Shown here: positions 10,027 through 22,057 of the stretch, piece by piece
Layout of the letters: every line of letters starts with the position of its first letter
Numbering within the stretch: position 1 is the stretch's first letter
Assembly (NCBI RefSeq): GCF_000264905.1
Contig: NW_006763131.1
Span: forward strand, 2,117,939-2,181,938
Direction of reading: 5' to 3'
DNA length: 64,000 bases
Origin: Stereum hirsutum FP-91666 SS1
Lineage: Eukaryota; Basidiomycota; Agaricomycetes; Russulales; Stereaceae
Notes under the pieces: generated by a model
What the model saw: the letters and a program-made list of their open reading frames with translations, nothing else
What the model was told of the DNA's origin: nothing
Database searches by the model: none
Translations under genes and position numbers: made by a program

Positions 10027-12153
10027 TTACTTCCTCTTCTTCACCGAGCTCTCGTCCTCCTTCTTTCCACCAGCGGGCGCGACAGGCGCATTTTCGTCCT
10101 TCTTCTTGTCGTCTGGGGTAGCCGCATCGGTCTTCTTGGAGACCTAAACAACGAAAGGAAACAATACAAGTCAGCGAACAATCCTACGACAATGGGAGTG
10201 CCAGTGAAGCTGACCTTGGTGATGGGCTTCTGTTGACTGCCAACGAGACCGAACAAAGCACCGAGCATAGCGAACAAAGTAAACACAGCGCCGACAAGGC
10301 CAGCACCAGTCTCGGGCTGAGTCTTGAACGCGAGGATGGGGTCAAGCTGAGCCAACTCGATGAAGGAGAGGACCTTGGAACGGATGAAGGCGACGGGGTC
10401 CTCGAGGAAGGAACCGACGGTCTCCTCTTCCTCTTCTTCCTTGATGTCCTTGGCCTTCTCAAGAGCCTTCTTGACCTCGTAGGTCTCCTCGGCGAGCGCC
10501 TTGGCATCCTCGGGAGAGTGGCCGACGTAGATGTTGTCAAAGAGGATGTCCTCAGTCATGGTCCAGAGTTCGATACCAATACCACCCTGTGCGCATTGTC
10601 AGTTACTTCGAAAGCCTAATGATGAGTGACGCGGTGGACGTACGATCTTGCTGAGGCTCTTAACCGGGGCCAAGTCCTCGAAGAAGTCCGGGTTGGGGAT
10701 CTTACGAGGAGCCCATGGGCCCTTGTAGTCGGGGTTGTCGATCATAGGTGCGTACCACTTGCCCTTGTACTCAGGGTTGGGTTTCGAGGGGCTGGAGAGT
10801 AAAGTGGAACGTTAGAACCGCAACGTAAACGGCAGACCGCGATGAGAAACGTACCGCTTCCACTCGCCACAGCCAGGTGCCTCCTCGCACTTGGGGTTGC
10901 GAACAGTGGGGGCGATCCAGTCACCGTCCTCTTCATCGTCCCACTCCTCAGGCTTCTCGGCATCTGGTAAATCAGCCAATAGCATGGTCAGCTACGGGAC
11001 TGTAATTCATATATGTGGAAAACATACCAGGGTCAGGGATGGTCTCGGGCTCATCGTCCAACCAGCCCTCGGGCTTCTCAGCCTCCTCGTCCGGAATCTC
11101 GTAAGGAGCGTCTTCATCCCAGTCCTCGGGCTGAGAGAAAACTAGTCAGTATTTCTGGCTAATATAATAAATATCGCCGAGACAAACCTTAGTGGCCTCG
11201 GGGTCAGCGATCTTCTTGGCGTCAACCCAGTCATCAGGCTTGAAGTCCTCGGGGTCGTCAATCTCGGCCTCAGGGTTAACAGCGGGAGAGAAGTCCTCGA
11301 GAAGGCTGCCGGTGCTGTGAGACTTGCCGTTGAACAAAACGTCGTAGGTGGAATTGGGGCTGTCGGAATTATAAGTCAGATGATGCAACATCGGACGACA
11401 AGAGGCAATTGACTTACTGAACAATGAGAGTGAAGAGGTTGGTGTCCTTGCCGAAGGAAGGCTTGGGAGGGACCTTTAGGTGCTTCTCCTCAAATTCACC
11501 GGTGATTGGGTTCTTGTGACGGAAGATGAAGTGAACCTGGCCGCAAAGGAGACATAAATTCAGTTTACCTTCCACGTGTGACCGCAGTGCATTTCCGGAG
11601 ACATACCTTGGTACCAGGGCAAGTAAGGTCAGGACCGAACATGACAACCCATGGTGTCTTATCCGAGAACTCCTTTCCTTCAGTCTGGAAACCATCCTCG
11701 AGCAACTTAACATATCCACCACCGCAGTTCCCGCCCTTCTGGTACTTAACCTCGTACTGCACGACGAGGGGCTGTTCCGAGAAGTCGACGGGGGTTTCAA
11801 AAGGTGCAGAGATAGCGTGGTGGGCGGCCTTGTCCTTGGCCACGAGACCAAGGTCGCCCTCGATGAGGGGAGTCGATGGTTCCTCAACGGACCATTTGCC
11901 GACGTAGCTGAAGGTCTCACCACCGACGGGCGTCTTCTTCGTCGCTTCTGATGGTGTCCAGCGACTGTCCCAACCTTCAGTAAACTGTTCGAGGAAAGGT
12001 GCTTTGATTTCCGTAGGCTTTGAACGGACACGTCAGAGTCATGTCCAGGTAAGAGGTCGTGACGCGACGCAGGCCACATACCTCAAATGTGGCCGCCGAC
12101 GCAGACGATGCGACGGCGACGGCGAGAAGGGCGTGTACGGCTACACTTCGCAT
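10027..12153 (-). CDS. CNE1: Calnexin, ER membrane lectin chaperone
   Basis: Calnexin binds monoglucosylated N-glycans and retains folding glycoproteins in the ER. The signal peptide is [21 protein letters not shown] chose this ATG (12151-12153) because the in-frame extension upstream begins with TTG. The lectin domain includes [16 protein letters not shown] and [20 protein letters not shown]. The P-domain carries repeat type 1 ([39 protein letters not shown]) and type 2 ([32 protein letters not shown]). [17 protein letters not shown] closes the lectin fold. One membrane helix (about [19 protein letters not shown]) is followed by a charged cytosolic tail ending KKRK, which fits a KKXX ER-retrieval signal. 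It has about nine exons. A TACGTG core in the promoter suggests UPR control. Confidence 0.97.
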
Positions 12154-12459
12154 GATGATACGAAGGACCAAGACGGGGCGTGTGGATAGGCAAGGAGGAA
12201 ACGAAAGGTAAGAAAGATGAGATGTGGTGAGAACTCGGGGCGGAGGCGCTCTCCCTCTCTAAATGGGCCCGCCGCAATTGCCACGTATCACCTTTCCCAC
12301 GACCATAGACACGTTGAACATTCCAGAGTCTTTCCTCGCAGCCCTCCGCCAACTTTTCGCAGTCCGTCGGTTTCCCCGGAGAAAAAGCAGCCATGCTGAG
12401 GCACGGGCTCAATATTTGACTACTCGCTACAGTAAATACAGAAGAAACTAAAACACATC
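12154..12459. other. Calnexin promoter and Snu114 3' flank
   Basis: This 306-bp spacer lies between two minus-strand genes. It contains the TACGTG element noted separately; no gene seen. Confidence 0.45.
12282..12287 (-). promoter_or_regulatory. Candidate UPR element (TACGTG) upstream of calnexin
   Basis: On the coding strand of calnexin the sequence GATACGTGGCAATTG lies about 130 bp upstream of the ATG. It contains TACGTG, the UPRE-2 core bound by Hac1 in yeast, and a CCACG/ATTG pairing resembling mammalian ER-stress elements. A hexamer alone is weak evidence, but chaperone promoters are where it is expected. Confidence 0.4.
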
Positions 12460-15400
12460 CTAACCCAGCAGATCCGAATGTCCTGACGCCGAGAGAGCCA
12501 ACTGTCGCGTCGTGCGTTAGTGCCCCTATTCATGCTGTTTGCAGGAGACAGAGTAGGACTTACCACAAACTCGTCGTCCAGATATTTTGACACCGCGATC
12601 TGGTCTCCGAGACCCTTTCTTCGGCGGGTTTTCAGCACCAGGTCACGCGCCAAGGCCTGACCGGACGCAGGTTCCAGAGGACGAAGCTTGATGCTCGTGT
12701 CGGTTGGGTCACCTATTTGCCACGTCAGCAATTTCGATGAGAACCCGAGGGACGCCGGACTCGACGACCCGCGCGGTATATTACTCACCGGGCACAATTG
12801 ACCAATGGTCGAAGACCTGGAGGCAGAACGCTTGCCCTTGCGTTGCTGTCCGCAAGTCGGTCTCGAATCCGTTGGCGTCGATTACAGGAATAAGCGCCTT
12901 GACGGTGTACAGTGGTGAGCCGGCTTTGGGAATATCCTGTGTGACGTGCCCACGTCGCCGTGCGAGTACGGTGTAAACAGCAGATATACAATCCGCAGGG
13001 GCCTGAACCTCGACGTAGTAGATTGGTTCCATCAACCTTGGTGTCGCCTAATAACGAGAGATCGACCGTCAATCAAACGAAAAATTATTGTACAATGTTT
13101 GTCTCACCATCAGGAAGGAAGAGTAGCAGACTCGTCTTGCGGTCGGGACTATCTGACCACCTCCACGGAATATGGGCTCCTGTGCTAAGCTAGCGTCCAA
13201 TATCCGGAATTTCACGTTTCGCATAGCTGTTCCGCGCCGCTATTTTGAGATAAGTCAAACCAGCGATTTAAAGGCACTCACGTTCATCACACAAGGGACC
13301 TTCTCGTGCACCCCACTGGAAGCCTTGTTTGATGTGCTCCTTCACGGACCCGAGCAACTTCTTGTCGATCTGTGAAGTCAAGCGTTAAACGCCGCCGTCG
13401 AATAAAATCAATAAAAGGAAGACGAACCTGTGAGGGCAGCGTGTCATCAAGAAGGGCATTCGGCCCACCCTCGTCCGGTCCAAATGCCCATATTGACCTC
13501 GAAGCAAGGAGATCCCACTGATACTTCTCCTCGAAGAACTTGCCCCTCTCCTTAGCTGACATGCGCATGTTGACCCTGCCAGTCTCGATGTCTTCAGCAA
13601 TACCGCGCTCAAGTGGTTCGGCAATCATTGTCAGACGGTTCCTATAGGCAGCACGATCAGTCTGTGCAATCGGTGCAAAAGAAAATTGCACTGACTTCTT
13701 GTTCGGCGTGTCGGCATAGCACTTCAACGCGCTCGTCTCGAGTACCGTCTCACTGAACTTCGTTACTGGATCCGATATCTTGATTTCGATCTCAGAGAAC
13801 AATCTCCTCAGATCGTGCATAACACAGTCGAGGAAAAGTTCCCCAGTGCCAATCACGACATGCTCGCCACTCTCCTCTACTTTCGTCGACACCAGCGGGT
13901 AAGATTTGTTGATGCTCCGCAGACCAGACAACATCTTCGGCAGTTCTGAGGGCTGGATCGGTTCAATCGCAACCTTGAGAACGGATTGAGTCATATGCTT
14001 GATAGGGCGGAAAATATAGAGGTCCTCCTCGATATCAGCTGAGGCGAGAGTGGCGGTCTTCATGATAGAGGCGTCGATGCCACCCAATAGAACCAAGTTT
14101 CCTGCTGGAGCTTCGTCGACGGGGATGAAGTATCTGTAGCAGTTAAGCAATCAATATATAGCACATCCATACTAGGGGACGAGGAAAGCTGACCGTGACT
14201 CGCCGAGCCAGATATCCTCGACTTCGACCTTCATCATATCTTCCTCATCCTCAGGCGAATATCCTTCTCCGAGAACCTTGATCTCCATGCCCTTCTTGAG
14301 TGTACCGCTGAAAACGCGTCCATATGCCCTGAACGACTGGGCGTCGGTCGTGTGGTACAGCTTCGTGACATGAACCATAACTGGGCCGTTGGGGTCGCAA
14401 TTTTTCATGGAAGTTACGAGATCTGAGCTTTGTGGCCCAGTATACGTTCTTTCGACCTGCGCCCAAAGAAATTAGTCACAAGTCCGCCACAGGGAATTTT
14501 TGTCATCACCTTCGTTTCGCCACCCTGGATGGGATTGGGGATGTGTTCCACAATCATGTCTACCAAACCGGTCGAAGGCCCAAAGAATTGATCCAGTACC
14601 GCCTTCAGTAGCGGCCGAACGTCCATCTTGTACATGATGGGCTTGATATGGATGTTCAGTCCGTGTAGGGTCTCCTTTAATGAATCGGTTTCTTCGCTCA
14701 AAACCTGACTGTACAGCTTGTACAGAGGATCTAGGACGAATTCCACGAAGGTGCGCCTGGATTCGGGGTCGGAAGCCTTCCGCGTAAACTTGCGCGTTTC
14801 CGTGTTGAAGTATATGTCGCCCCAGATACGGTCAGCGAAAGATTTCACGTCAAGTGGTCCTAGCTTTTACTTCAGAATAAGCATCATAAAAGAACAAAGC
14901 TACGACTTACCGTAAGTCTCGGCGTACATCTGGGCAAAAGAATAGAGAGTAAAGCACCAGCCCATGTCAGTGCTGGCAAACGCGACATTGCCGTTCTCTG
15001 GGCTCAGACGGAGTTCTGGATCTGGGTCAATGCCACTGCGGAAAGGTAGCAAAAGTCAGTATAAACCCCGGGAAAGAAGGAATAGCCATACCTGATGAAG
15101 GTGTTCACTTCCTCGATAGTATGCTTAATCTTATAGTACGCGTCGGCAGGTTTGATGCGAAGCTCAAGAATCAGTCGATCTATTTTGTTCACCACTAGTG
15201 TGATTTTGATGTTCTCCTGCAATGCATGTCGGATAATTGCCTCTGTATTTACCATCATCTGAAAAAAGTATTCTTGTCAGTCATAGTAATAGAGACCAAC
15301 AAAAACAGCCTGACCCCTTCAACGACATCTACTACGAGGATGATACCGTCTGCGAGACGCATTGCCGAGGCCACTTCGTCGACGAAGTTTACGTGTCCGG

Positions 15401-16211
15401 GAGTGTCGATAAGATGAACGAGGTGGGACTTGCCACCGGTAGTTTGAAGCACAAGGGACATGGGGGATGACTTTATGGATATTTCGCGCTCTCGCGACAG
15501 AATGTGGGTGTCCGTATAACGGGTCTGTAATTCATCACATGAGTGTTACGATAGTTCTACGAACTCATCAATACGCACCGGCTTGTCTGAGTCCCATACA
15601 AGTTTATGCGTCTCGAAGACTAGCATGTCCAGGAGAGCTGTCTTGCCGTGGTGTAAGTGTCCAACAACCGCCACATTCCGGGTCATCTCAGGGTAGGCCA
15701 TCAAATTCAGAAGGAACCTGCGCCACAGTAAGTTTCTTGTACGGTCATTCTCCCTGAAACAAAAGGTACTACATACCCTTTATCAAAGCGAGTTTCTGGC
15801 ATGTCCTTCTCCTCTACGGTCCATTTTCGACTCTTTATCGGCGCGATGATAGGTTCAGTTAATGGCTGAGCATCTTCTTCCTGAACCATTGTTTCAACAT
15901 CTGCGCCATACGTGTCTTGTGCCGACGGATAGTATTGCTTGTCCTCATGTAGCACGACCGCGTTGTGAATTGGCTCTGAAGATAACCCCATATGAGAAGA
16001 AGAAATGAACCAAAAGCAGCCCATGCGCACCGTCAACTTCCATCAATGCTCCAGACGGCTCTTCGTCCATAGGGTCGTCAAATCCAGCAAGAGGCTGTGG
16101 TGCCGAAGCCGATTGGAAAGGTGTTTGTTGAACCTCCTCTTCCTCGTCATCAGAGTCCAAGTCTGCACCGATATAGTTCCCAAACTCATCGTAATCCTCG
16201 AATGAAGCCAT
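12460..16211 (-). CDS. SNU114: U5 snRNP GTPase Snu114 (EFTUD2 family)
   Basis: Snu114 is an EF-2-like GTPase of the U5 snRNP that governs spliceosome activation and disassembly with Prp8 and Brr2. The N-terminus is acidic: [20 protein letters not shown]. The G domain shows GHLHHGKT (P-loop), [20 protein letters not shown] (switch I), DTPGHVNF and NKIDRL. Domain II includes [16 protein letters not shown]. Later domains include [19 protein letters not shown] and [19 protein letters not shown], then [40 protein letters not shown] and [18 protein letters not shown], as in EF-2 domains IV-V. There are at least a dozen exons, giving about 980 residues. The last 15 residues ([13 protein letters not shown]) differ from the usual end of the family. 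The gene is divergent from prefoldin subunit 1, 272 bp between ATGs. Confidence 0.97.
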
Positions 16212-16483
16212 TTGGAAAGAGCAGCGAACAAAGTGTGAAAAGAGTAAACAGAAAATTTGGCGTCCAGAGGAAGAGTCAGCAAGCTCAACAATGAACAAAG
16301 CAGAGCAGAACACGAAGAAGTTCGGCCGTAGAAAGAGGTAGACCGTGAGGGAGAGGACGAAGAGCGACTTCGCGAGCGAGACGCGTCCAAGTGTGCGATT
16401 TCAAATTCTCACGTTCTCCGCCACACCCAACAGCACCCAACCTCACTCAACTCACCTTCGCCAACGACTGCGGGGTATACAAC
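16212..16483. promoter_or_regulatory. Bidirectional promoter, SNU114 / prefoldin 1
   Basis: This interval separates the two divergent start codons. It is purine-rich on the plus strand over 16220-16390 and CA-rich near 16410-16470. No TATA box is evident. Shared control is inferred from spacing only. Confidence 0.45.
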
Positions 16484-17081
16484 ATGGCTTCTCTCTCCGA
16501 CGATACTCTACGCAAGGTAGCTACTTTGCTACACAGTATTGAATAATTTTGCTTGACCAACTTGTTTCTATCTCAGATCCTTCAGCAGATCCAGCAGACC
16601 GCTGTTAATTCTCAACGCGCTCTCAATATCACACGACAGCAGACCCTGAATAAGGAACGTGAACGAAGGGTCCTACAGCTCACGATTGAGGAGATCACTT
16701 CAATAGAGGGCGACGTTAACTTGTATAGAGGGGTCGGAAAGATGTGCGCCCGTCCCTTCCATTGTGGACGTTTCTTCGTTAACAATCTGACATGCAGGTT
16801 CATGATGGTCCCTCGAGCAACGATGGAGAAGGATCTTAAGGATCAGGAGAAAGGGTTCACAGACGACATCACCAGCTTGAACAAGAAGGTGTGTTCTCTT
16901 TGGTGAATATGAAGGACACGCCTCTGACAAGTGCCGGGCCACAGACCAAATATCTGGAGAAACAATTCAATGAAGCACAATCCCAGTTACGAGACATTGT
17001 GAGCCTCGCCTTTCATCTGCTAGCCAAATTATTCAGCCTGATACCCTTCTCCGCCAGTTCCATAACGCCCCTAAGCAATAG
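16484..17081 (+). CDS. PFD1: Prefoldin subunit 1
   Basis: This beta-type subunit of the hexameric prefoldin co-chaperone hands nascent actin and tubulin to the cytosolic chaperonin. Exons join to about 120 residues: MASLSDDTLRK, then ILQQIQQTAVNSQRALNI, then IEGDVNLYRGVGKM joined to FMMVPRATMEKDL, then LNKKTKYLEKQFNEAQSQL and FHNAPKQ. The two coiled-coil helices flank the conserved beta-hairpin segment 'NLYRGVGKMF', which matches the family's YEGVGRMF block. Length equals that of the family. The stop is TAG at 17079-17081, chosen because the last exon joins in phase through CCGCCAG. Shares a promoter region with SNU114. Confidence 0.92.
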
Positions 17082-17377
17082 TGAAATTCGGCTGTTATAC
17101 CCGCTCGTGCTCTATCCATGTAACTCTTACTTGTAGCAATTAGCCCTCGCATCTATCTTCCCGACGAGTCTTTTGGCCCATAATCGGAAGCAGGTCACAT
17201 CGGAATGTGCAAACGCATTATCCCATCATGGGTTCGTGACCGAGTCCAATGTCTCAATTGCTCTGTCCAAGCGCTTCCACAGGCCGACACATGACTTGCG
17301 GCTGTTTCGTCTATAAAGGGGTCGTGAAATGACGACGATGCTCCCCAACTTTTCTCTCTCCCACCTCTCAAAGCGAT
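17082..17377. promoter_or_regulatory. Spacer between prefoldin 1 and the TPR gene
   Basis: This 296-bp tandem spacer holds the 3' flank of prefoldin 1 and the TPR gene promoter. It has a CT-rich initiator-like tract at about 17340-17372. No gene seen. Confidence 0.4.
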
Positions 17378-19749
17378 ATGGACTCTTCTCGATCCTCATC
17401 TGTAGCAAACCCAAAAGCGGCGGCGGAAGAGTTGAAGCTCGAAGGGAACAAACTTCAGCTCAGCGGGCAATATGAGGCTGCGAATGAGGCTTATTCTCGA
17501 GCTATAGAACTTGATCCGGAAAACGCTCTTCTGTACGCCAACAGATCCCAGAGTAATCTCAAGTTGAAGAAGTGAGCTGCATTCCCCCATCTGGACCTTG
17601 TGCGTGTGGGCCTCGCTAACTTAAACCTTCTCCGTAGATATATTGACGCATCATCGGATGCTAGAAAGGTCAGCCCCTATTTACTCGCCGCATCCTGTAT
17701 CTTATATGACCCTCATCAATCTTCAGGCCTTGGAGATTAACCCCCATTTTTGCAAAGCTTGGGCTCGTCTGGGTACCGCCCAGAATGTATGTGACCCAAT
17801 TCCACTGCCTGACACAAGCATTGACTCTCAACAACCCCATAGGCAATGATGCAGTACCAAGCGAGTATAGAGGCATGGCAAAACGCTCTTGGCTCCCTTC
17901 CTCCTGATGAAGCCATGTATCCATCAGAGAAGAGTTTGAAGCAGCAATGCGAGGCGGGACTAAAATTCGCTCTAGAAGAACAGGCGGCCAAACAACATGC
18001 CAGAAATTGGCAGAGTTTCCCTGACGAAGCCATCGATGGGAAGAAACTGCCTTGGGACAAAGCATTGGCCATAAAGGATCGTCTTTTGGCGGATAAAGAC
18101 AACGGGATGTCGAGCAGTGTTAGTCTTTCACTGGCGCCTGCACGCTCAGTCTCATATATACTGACATTTTACTTGTGCAGGCATGGGTCATCATGGGTGC
18201 ATACAGGGTGCATAAGCCCTACTATCTAGGCGTTCATAGGACCCCGCTTACGTTTCTGCGCAGGAATGGTCGGAAGCTATCAGAGTCATCAATTCAACAA
18301 AGCGAATCGAGACGTCGAATGAACCTACGTGGGAAGGAGAAACTACAGTAAGTTACACCATTTAGCTCTATGAGGACCGCATAACTGATACAGCATGGCA
18401 GGCATTGACGCACTTATCCAATGCGCTACTCCGCGAACCTCGCATTTTCCACCTGTCCGACAGGGAATTCCTCAAAAAATACGACGAGCAGGGTGCGTAT
18501 AGCTTCTTTCACTCGTAAAACCCCTCCGTCTAACCTCGCGTCTCAGTCATTTTTGAGACCACGAAGTTCGATGCATGGGCAGAAGGTGGAGCCGATATTG
18601 TGCGACGGGAAGCTCCGAGACGTCTGGAAGAGCAAGGCTGGCAGAACTTGAGAGATGCACTCAACACAACCATTCGGTGCGTTTAATCTACCATCATTCA
18701 AGTCAGGGATATGGCCTTACTCTCTCTGGCAACAGTGCTTGGGTAATCGCCGGCTTTCTAGCGAGTGGCGGTTATAATACCTCGAGAGCAGCGCTGGAGT
18801 TCTACAGTCAAGCGTTAGACATCTTGCAATGGGGTCGGACGGTGTGGCCTGAGGTCCCGCGCGAGGAACGTGGTTCGGTCTTCGATGTCACCTTCATTCG
18901 TGGAGTCCGACGTCTTTTCTTATCGGCCCTTGTCGAGGTTCGTTTACCCTTGACACTGCGTGATTCAGAATATTTACGTCTTTTGTTTGAACAGGCTTGC
19001 GTGGACAACCCTGGTCCAAACTCGGAGTATGATGTCAACGACCTCTACGTGATGGCGAGGGACCACATGGGAGAGATCCAGGCGAATCCTATACAGAACG
19101 CCGATGGCCTTGACCCTGGATTTGTATCCTCATTCTGGGTGTATCCACTGGCGGAAGCTCATTCGTACGTCTTTCGGCTTGGGGATCTTCTGTGTCCTGG
19201 TTTAATTGCGGTCCACTTCAGTATTCTAGGCTTCGTGCACTTTAGAAAAGCCATGGAGAACGTCAACAAGCCCGAGGTGGCCGCTCCCGACTTCAGGAAA
19301 GCGTCAGAGTGGTATATAGACGCTGCTGGACGTTATCCAGTTGACGACGAGAAACATATTCGTGTGTATTTGCGCATGCCTCTATATTCAAAAGATATAA
19401 TGATTGACCTGGTGTATAGACTTTCTCGTCACCGCGATCCAGTCATTGTGGCACTGTGGCACGAAGCTGGAGGAATTCATGCCTTTGGCGAAGCGTGTCA
19501 GGTTGGCTGTGCCGCAGGCGAAGGAGGTCTGGGAGTTTTCGCAGCTATCCGACCAGCTTAATCCGGCTGTGAAGCGCGTACTTGATTTCGAAGAGAAATA
19601 TCAGAAGGGGCTCGATGCGGGTCTGGTGACAATGCAGGATGTTATTCGCGTCACGAAGGCACCGGTGCGTCCTACTTCTAATATTTTTCCTGACGTATGT
19701 CGTAGATCTGACGGTTGACCTTCGTTATCAGGGGCAGACCGCGTCCTGA
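17378..19749 (+). CDS. TPR-domain protein with unrecognised C-terminal region
   Basis: The first 110 residues hold three TPR units of the SGT/HOP co-chaperone type: EELKLEGNKLQLSGQYEAAN, YSRAIELDPENALLYANRSQ, and ALEINPHFCKAWARLGTAQN. Such arrays dock Hsp70/Hsp90 tails. The remaining roughly 450 residues I cannot place. They include WNALL-type low-homology segments, then VIFETTKFDAWAEGGAD, AWVIAGFLASGGYNTSRAA, WVYPLAEAHSILGFVHFRKA and HFLVTAIQSLWHCGTKLEEF. These look helical and may be further degenerate TPRs. About ten exons join in phase; the last junction gives KAPGQTAS and TGA at 19747-19749. The gene follows prefoldin 1 in tandem by about 300 bp. A chaperone-linked role is an inference from the N-terminus only. 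Confidence 0.85.
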
Positions 19750-20209
19750 ATCTCCACCATACTTCGCGAATTCGCTGTATTAGTGATTCGCATTCCCGCT
19801 ATTTTAGGACTTTTTCTCAGCCCGGACTATTATCCTCCCTAATACTAGGACTTCCTCCGGAGACATGCGCCACTGTATTGTAACATTACCGAACATCGTG
19901 TCCGGGAAGACTTGTCTTTACATCGACTTCTCTTACGATGGCGATTTAGCCTCCACTCACGACGTTAGCCGCAGGAGTCAAGGCAAGATCCGGCCAGTAT
20001 ACAAAAAAAGACACAGTCCTCGGTGCTTTGTGATGTTATGATACTCCGGCGCCCATCATCTCACCTTCGTGATCATCAGAAAACCACTGATATCAGTATG
20101 AGCTTCGCGAAACGCGTCCTTCTTTTAGCTCCCTCCTATATATACTCTCCTAATACTGGCATACGAACGACTTGAGCCTCTCTGTCCACTCGTCTCATCC
20201 GTCCCCAGC
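19750..20209. other. Spacer upstream of 7-TM gene
   Basis: This 460-bp spacer holds no coding signal. It contains a TATATATAC stretch at 20137-20145, about 65 bp before the 7-TM gene start, and a pyrimidine-rich leader. Confidence 0.45.
20137..20145 (+). promoter_or_regulatory. Candidate TATA box
   Basis: TATATATAC lies about 65 bp upstream of the ATG at 20210 and is followed by a CT-rich leader. Most genes in this window lack such a box; inducible, narrowly expressed genes more often have one. Confidence 0.45.
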
Positions 20210-21778
20210 ATGCTAGACCTATACGTTGGTGCATTTCTCCTGGCGTCTTTCTTCTTTGGTGAGTAATTTTCAAATCGTTTGCGCATAATGTAGACCCTGG
20301 CGAAACTCTCTTGATATTATTATGTCCGCAGGCGCGTTTTCTATCCTGATTCTGTTTTCCACGTACACCATCTTGTAAGTCTGTGACATACTGCCCACTC
20401 TCTACCTTCAGGCTTTCCCTTTTAGGCCTAAGGAACCTGATTACAACCTGAGTTGGGATTATCGTGCGATCTCAAAGGGCTTCAGGCATCTCTAAGCGTG
20501 GAAACCTCGTCAAGGCTGCGATCACGATCACCATGTATGTCATGTGTGCGGGTCATCTTGGTACTAGTTTGGCCTTCTATGGTACGGAGTATGAGCAGGG
20601 CACCTGGGCTTTCTCCCTTCTTGAACAGTCTTTGACGGGTCTGCCCGTCGTCAATGTAAGGATTCCTCTTCCCGTCCTCATGATGTGTGCTCCTATTTCT
20701 GATATTCTGCTATATCTACATAATACCTGCCTATCCTGGCAGTATATATTTTCTGATGCGGTCGTAGTCTGGCGATGCTGGCTGCTGTGGGGAAGAAGAT
20801 GGAGAATTCTGATAGTACCCTTTGTCCTATTCTTAGGCACCATCGGTCAGTGCATACCTCTGGCAGGTTGATGCATACGACATTGTCTCACACAATCTTT
20901 CTTACTTGCTACGACAGCCACAACAGCCGTGGCCCTAACATTCGACCTCGAAGCCCTTGCTTTTTATACTTCCTATCCTGACCAAGCTCGAAAATTATAC
21001 CGCGTCAGTGTGAGCGATATGGTCCTTTGGGGTTTAACGCTTGCGACGAATATGTGGGCTACCTCGTTGGTTGCTTACAAGGCTTGGTGCGCTCAGACTC
21101 CTGGTATAGCGATCGTGCGATTGATCGAACCATCCCGACATGATGTTTTCAGGAGGTATCGACGGTCTGTCAGGGCTTTTCTGGGGACCGGGAACAGGAA
21201 GACGCAAGTGGAGCGATTGATGGCTCTTCTCGTCGAATCTGGTGCATTATACTGTTTCATCTGGGTCAGTAGCCGGTATTCAACTTGACTGGTCATGCGC
21301 GGCTTACTTCGAATTGTGGGCCGTTCATAGGTGATGTTCCTGATGTTCTCGAACTTAACGAGCACAGGTAACATTATTCTCACTGGCGTCATGCCTCAAA
21401 TTGCGGTCAGACACCACCCAGCGTCCACTTGTTTGTTGTTATTAATTGAATCAGTCCTACTTCGCATATGCTCGGAACAGGGTATCTATCCAACCAATCC
21501 TCATCGTACTCGCCAATTTCGGGAAGACACACTTCGACACCGATTTTGCCCATGGAGATAGTACAGGATTGGATACTTTCGTAGCCGTTCGGCGTGGGAC
21601 TGCTTTCACTTCTGAAGGAGGTGTTTCGCAGATTGCTCACGTTGATCTCGAGCATGGGAATCGGAATGGCTCCGGTGGAGGTGAGGTTTCCAGCGAGAGG
21701 AAGGATACAAGTAGCATCATTTATGGTGCGAGTGGTATGCAGGATGTCAGCGAAAAGGAACAAGTTTCTATAGCATAG
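20210..21778 (+). CDS. Seven-transmembrane protein of an agaricomycete-expanded type
   Basis: This is a polytopic membrane protein of about 330-350 residues. It starts MLDLYVGAFLLASFFFG, continuing GAFSILILFSTYTIL as the first helix. Later helices include ITITMYVMCAGHLGTSLAF, IFSDAVVVWRCWLLWG, ILIVPFVLFLGTIATTAVAL, DMVLWGLTLATNMWATSL, LLVESGALYCFIWVMF, and NIILTGVMPQI. The VVWRCWLLWG block between helices 3 and 4 is typical of this fungal 7-TM class, whose function is unknown. The C-terminal tail is soluble and Ser/Gly-rich (FAHGDSTGLDTF onward). The second intron boundary is ambiguous. Joining ...TIL to ASGISKRGNLVKAA through CTCAAAG keeps frame, while the nearer TTTTAG acceptor runs into a stop. 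A related-looking gene lies at 24-25.5 kb. Confidence 0.75.
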
Positions 21779-22057
21779 TGATGGTATGTAGATATCAGCG
21801 CCGATCTGCTTTACTTGCTCCCCATCGTCCCGTGGTGATGACGTTTTACCACGATATTCTTGTATTTATAACACCGCTCGACGACTGAAGACTACTTTGG
21901 CATCGCAGGTGATTCAGTTCTAGGTGTTTAACTGTCCTGAGCACTATATATATCACAAACCTACAAGAATCATCAAGGCATAGAATTTTCACCCAAGCTG
22001 TCACAAGGGCTACATGCACCGCGGTCCGAGTGCCCGCTCTTTCCTCACGTCTTCCGT

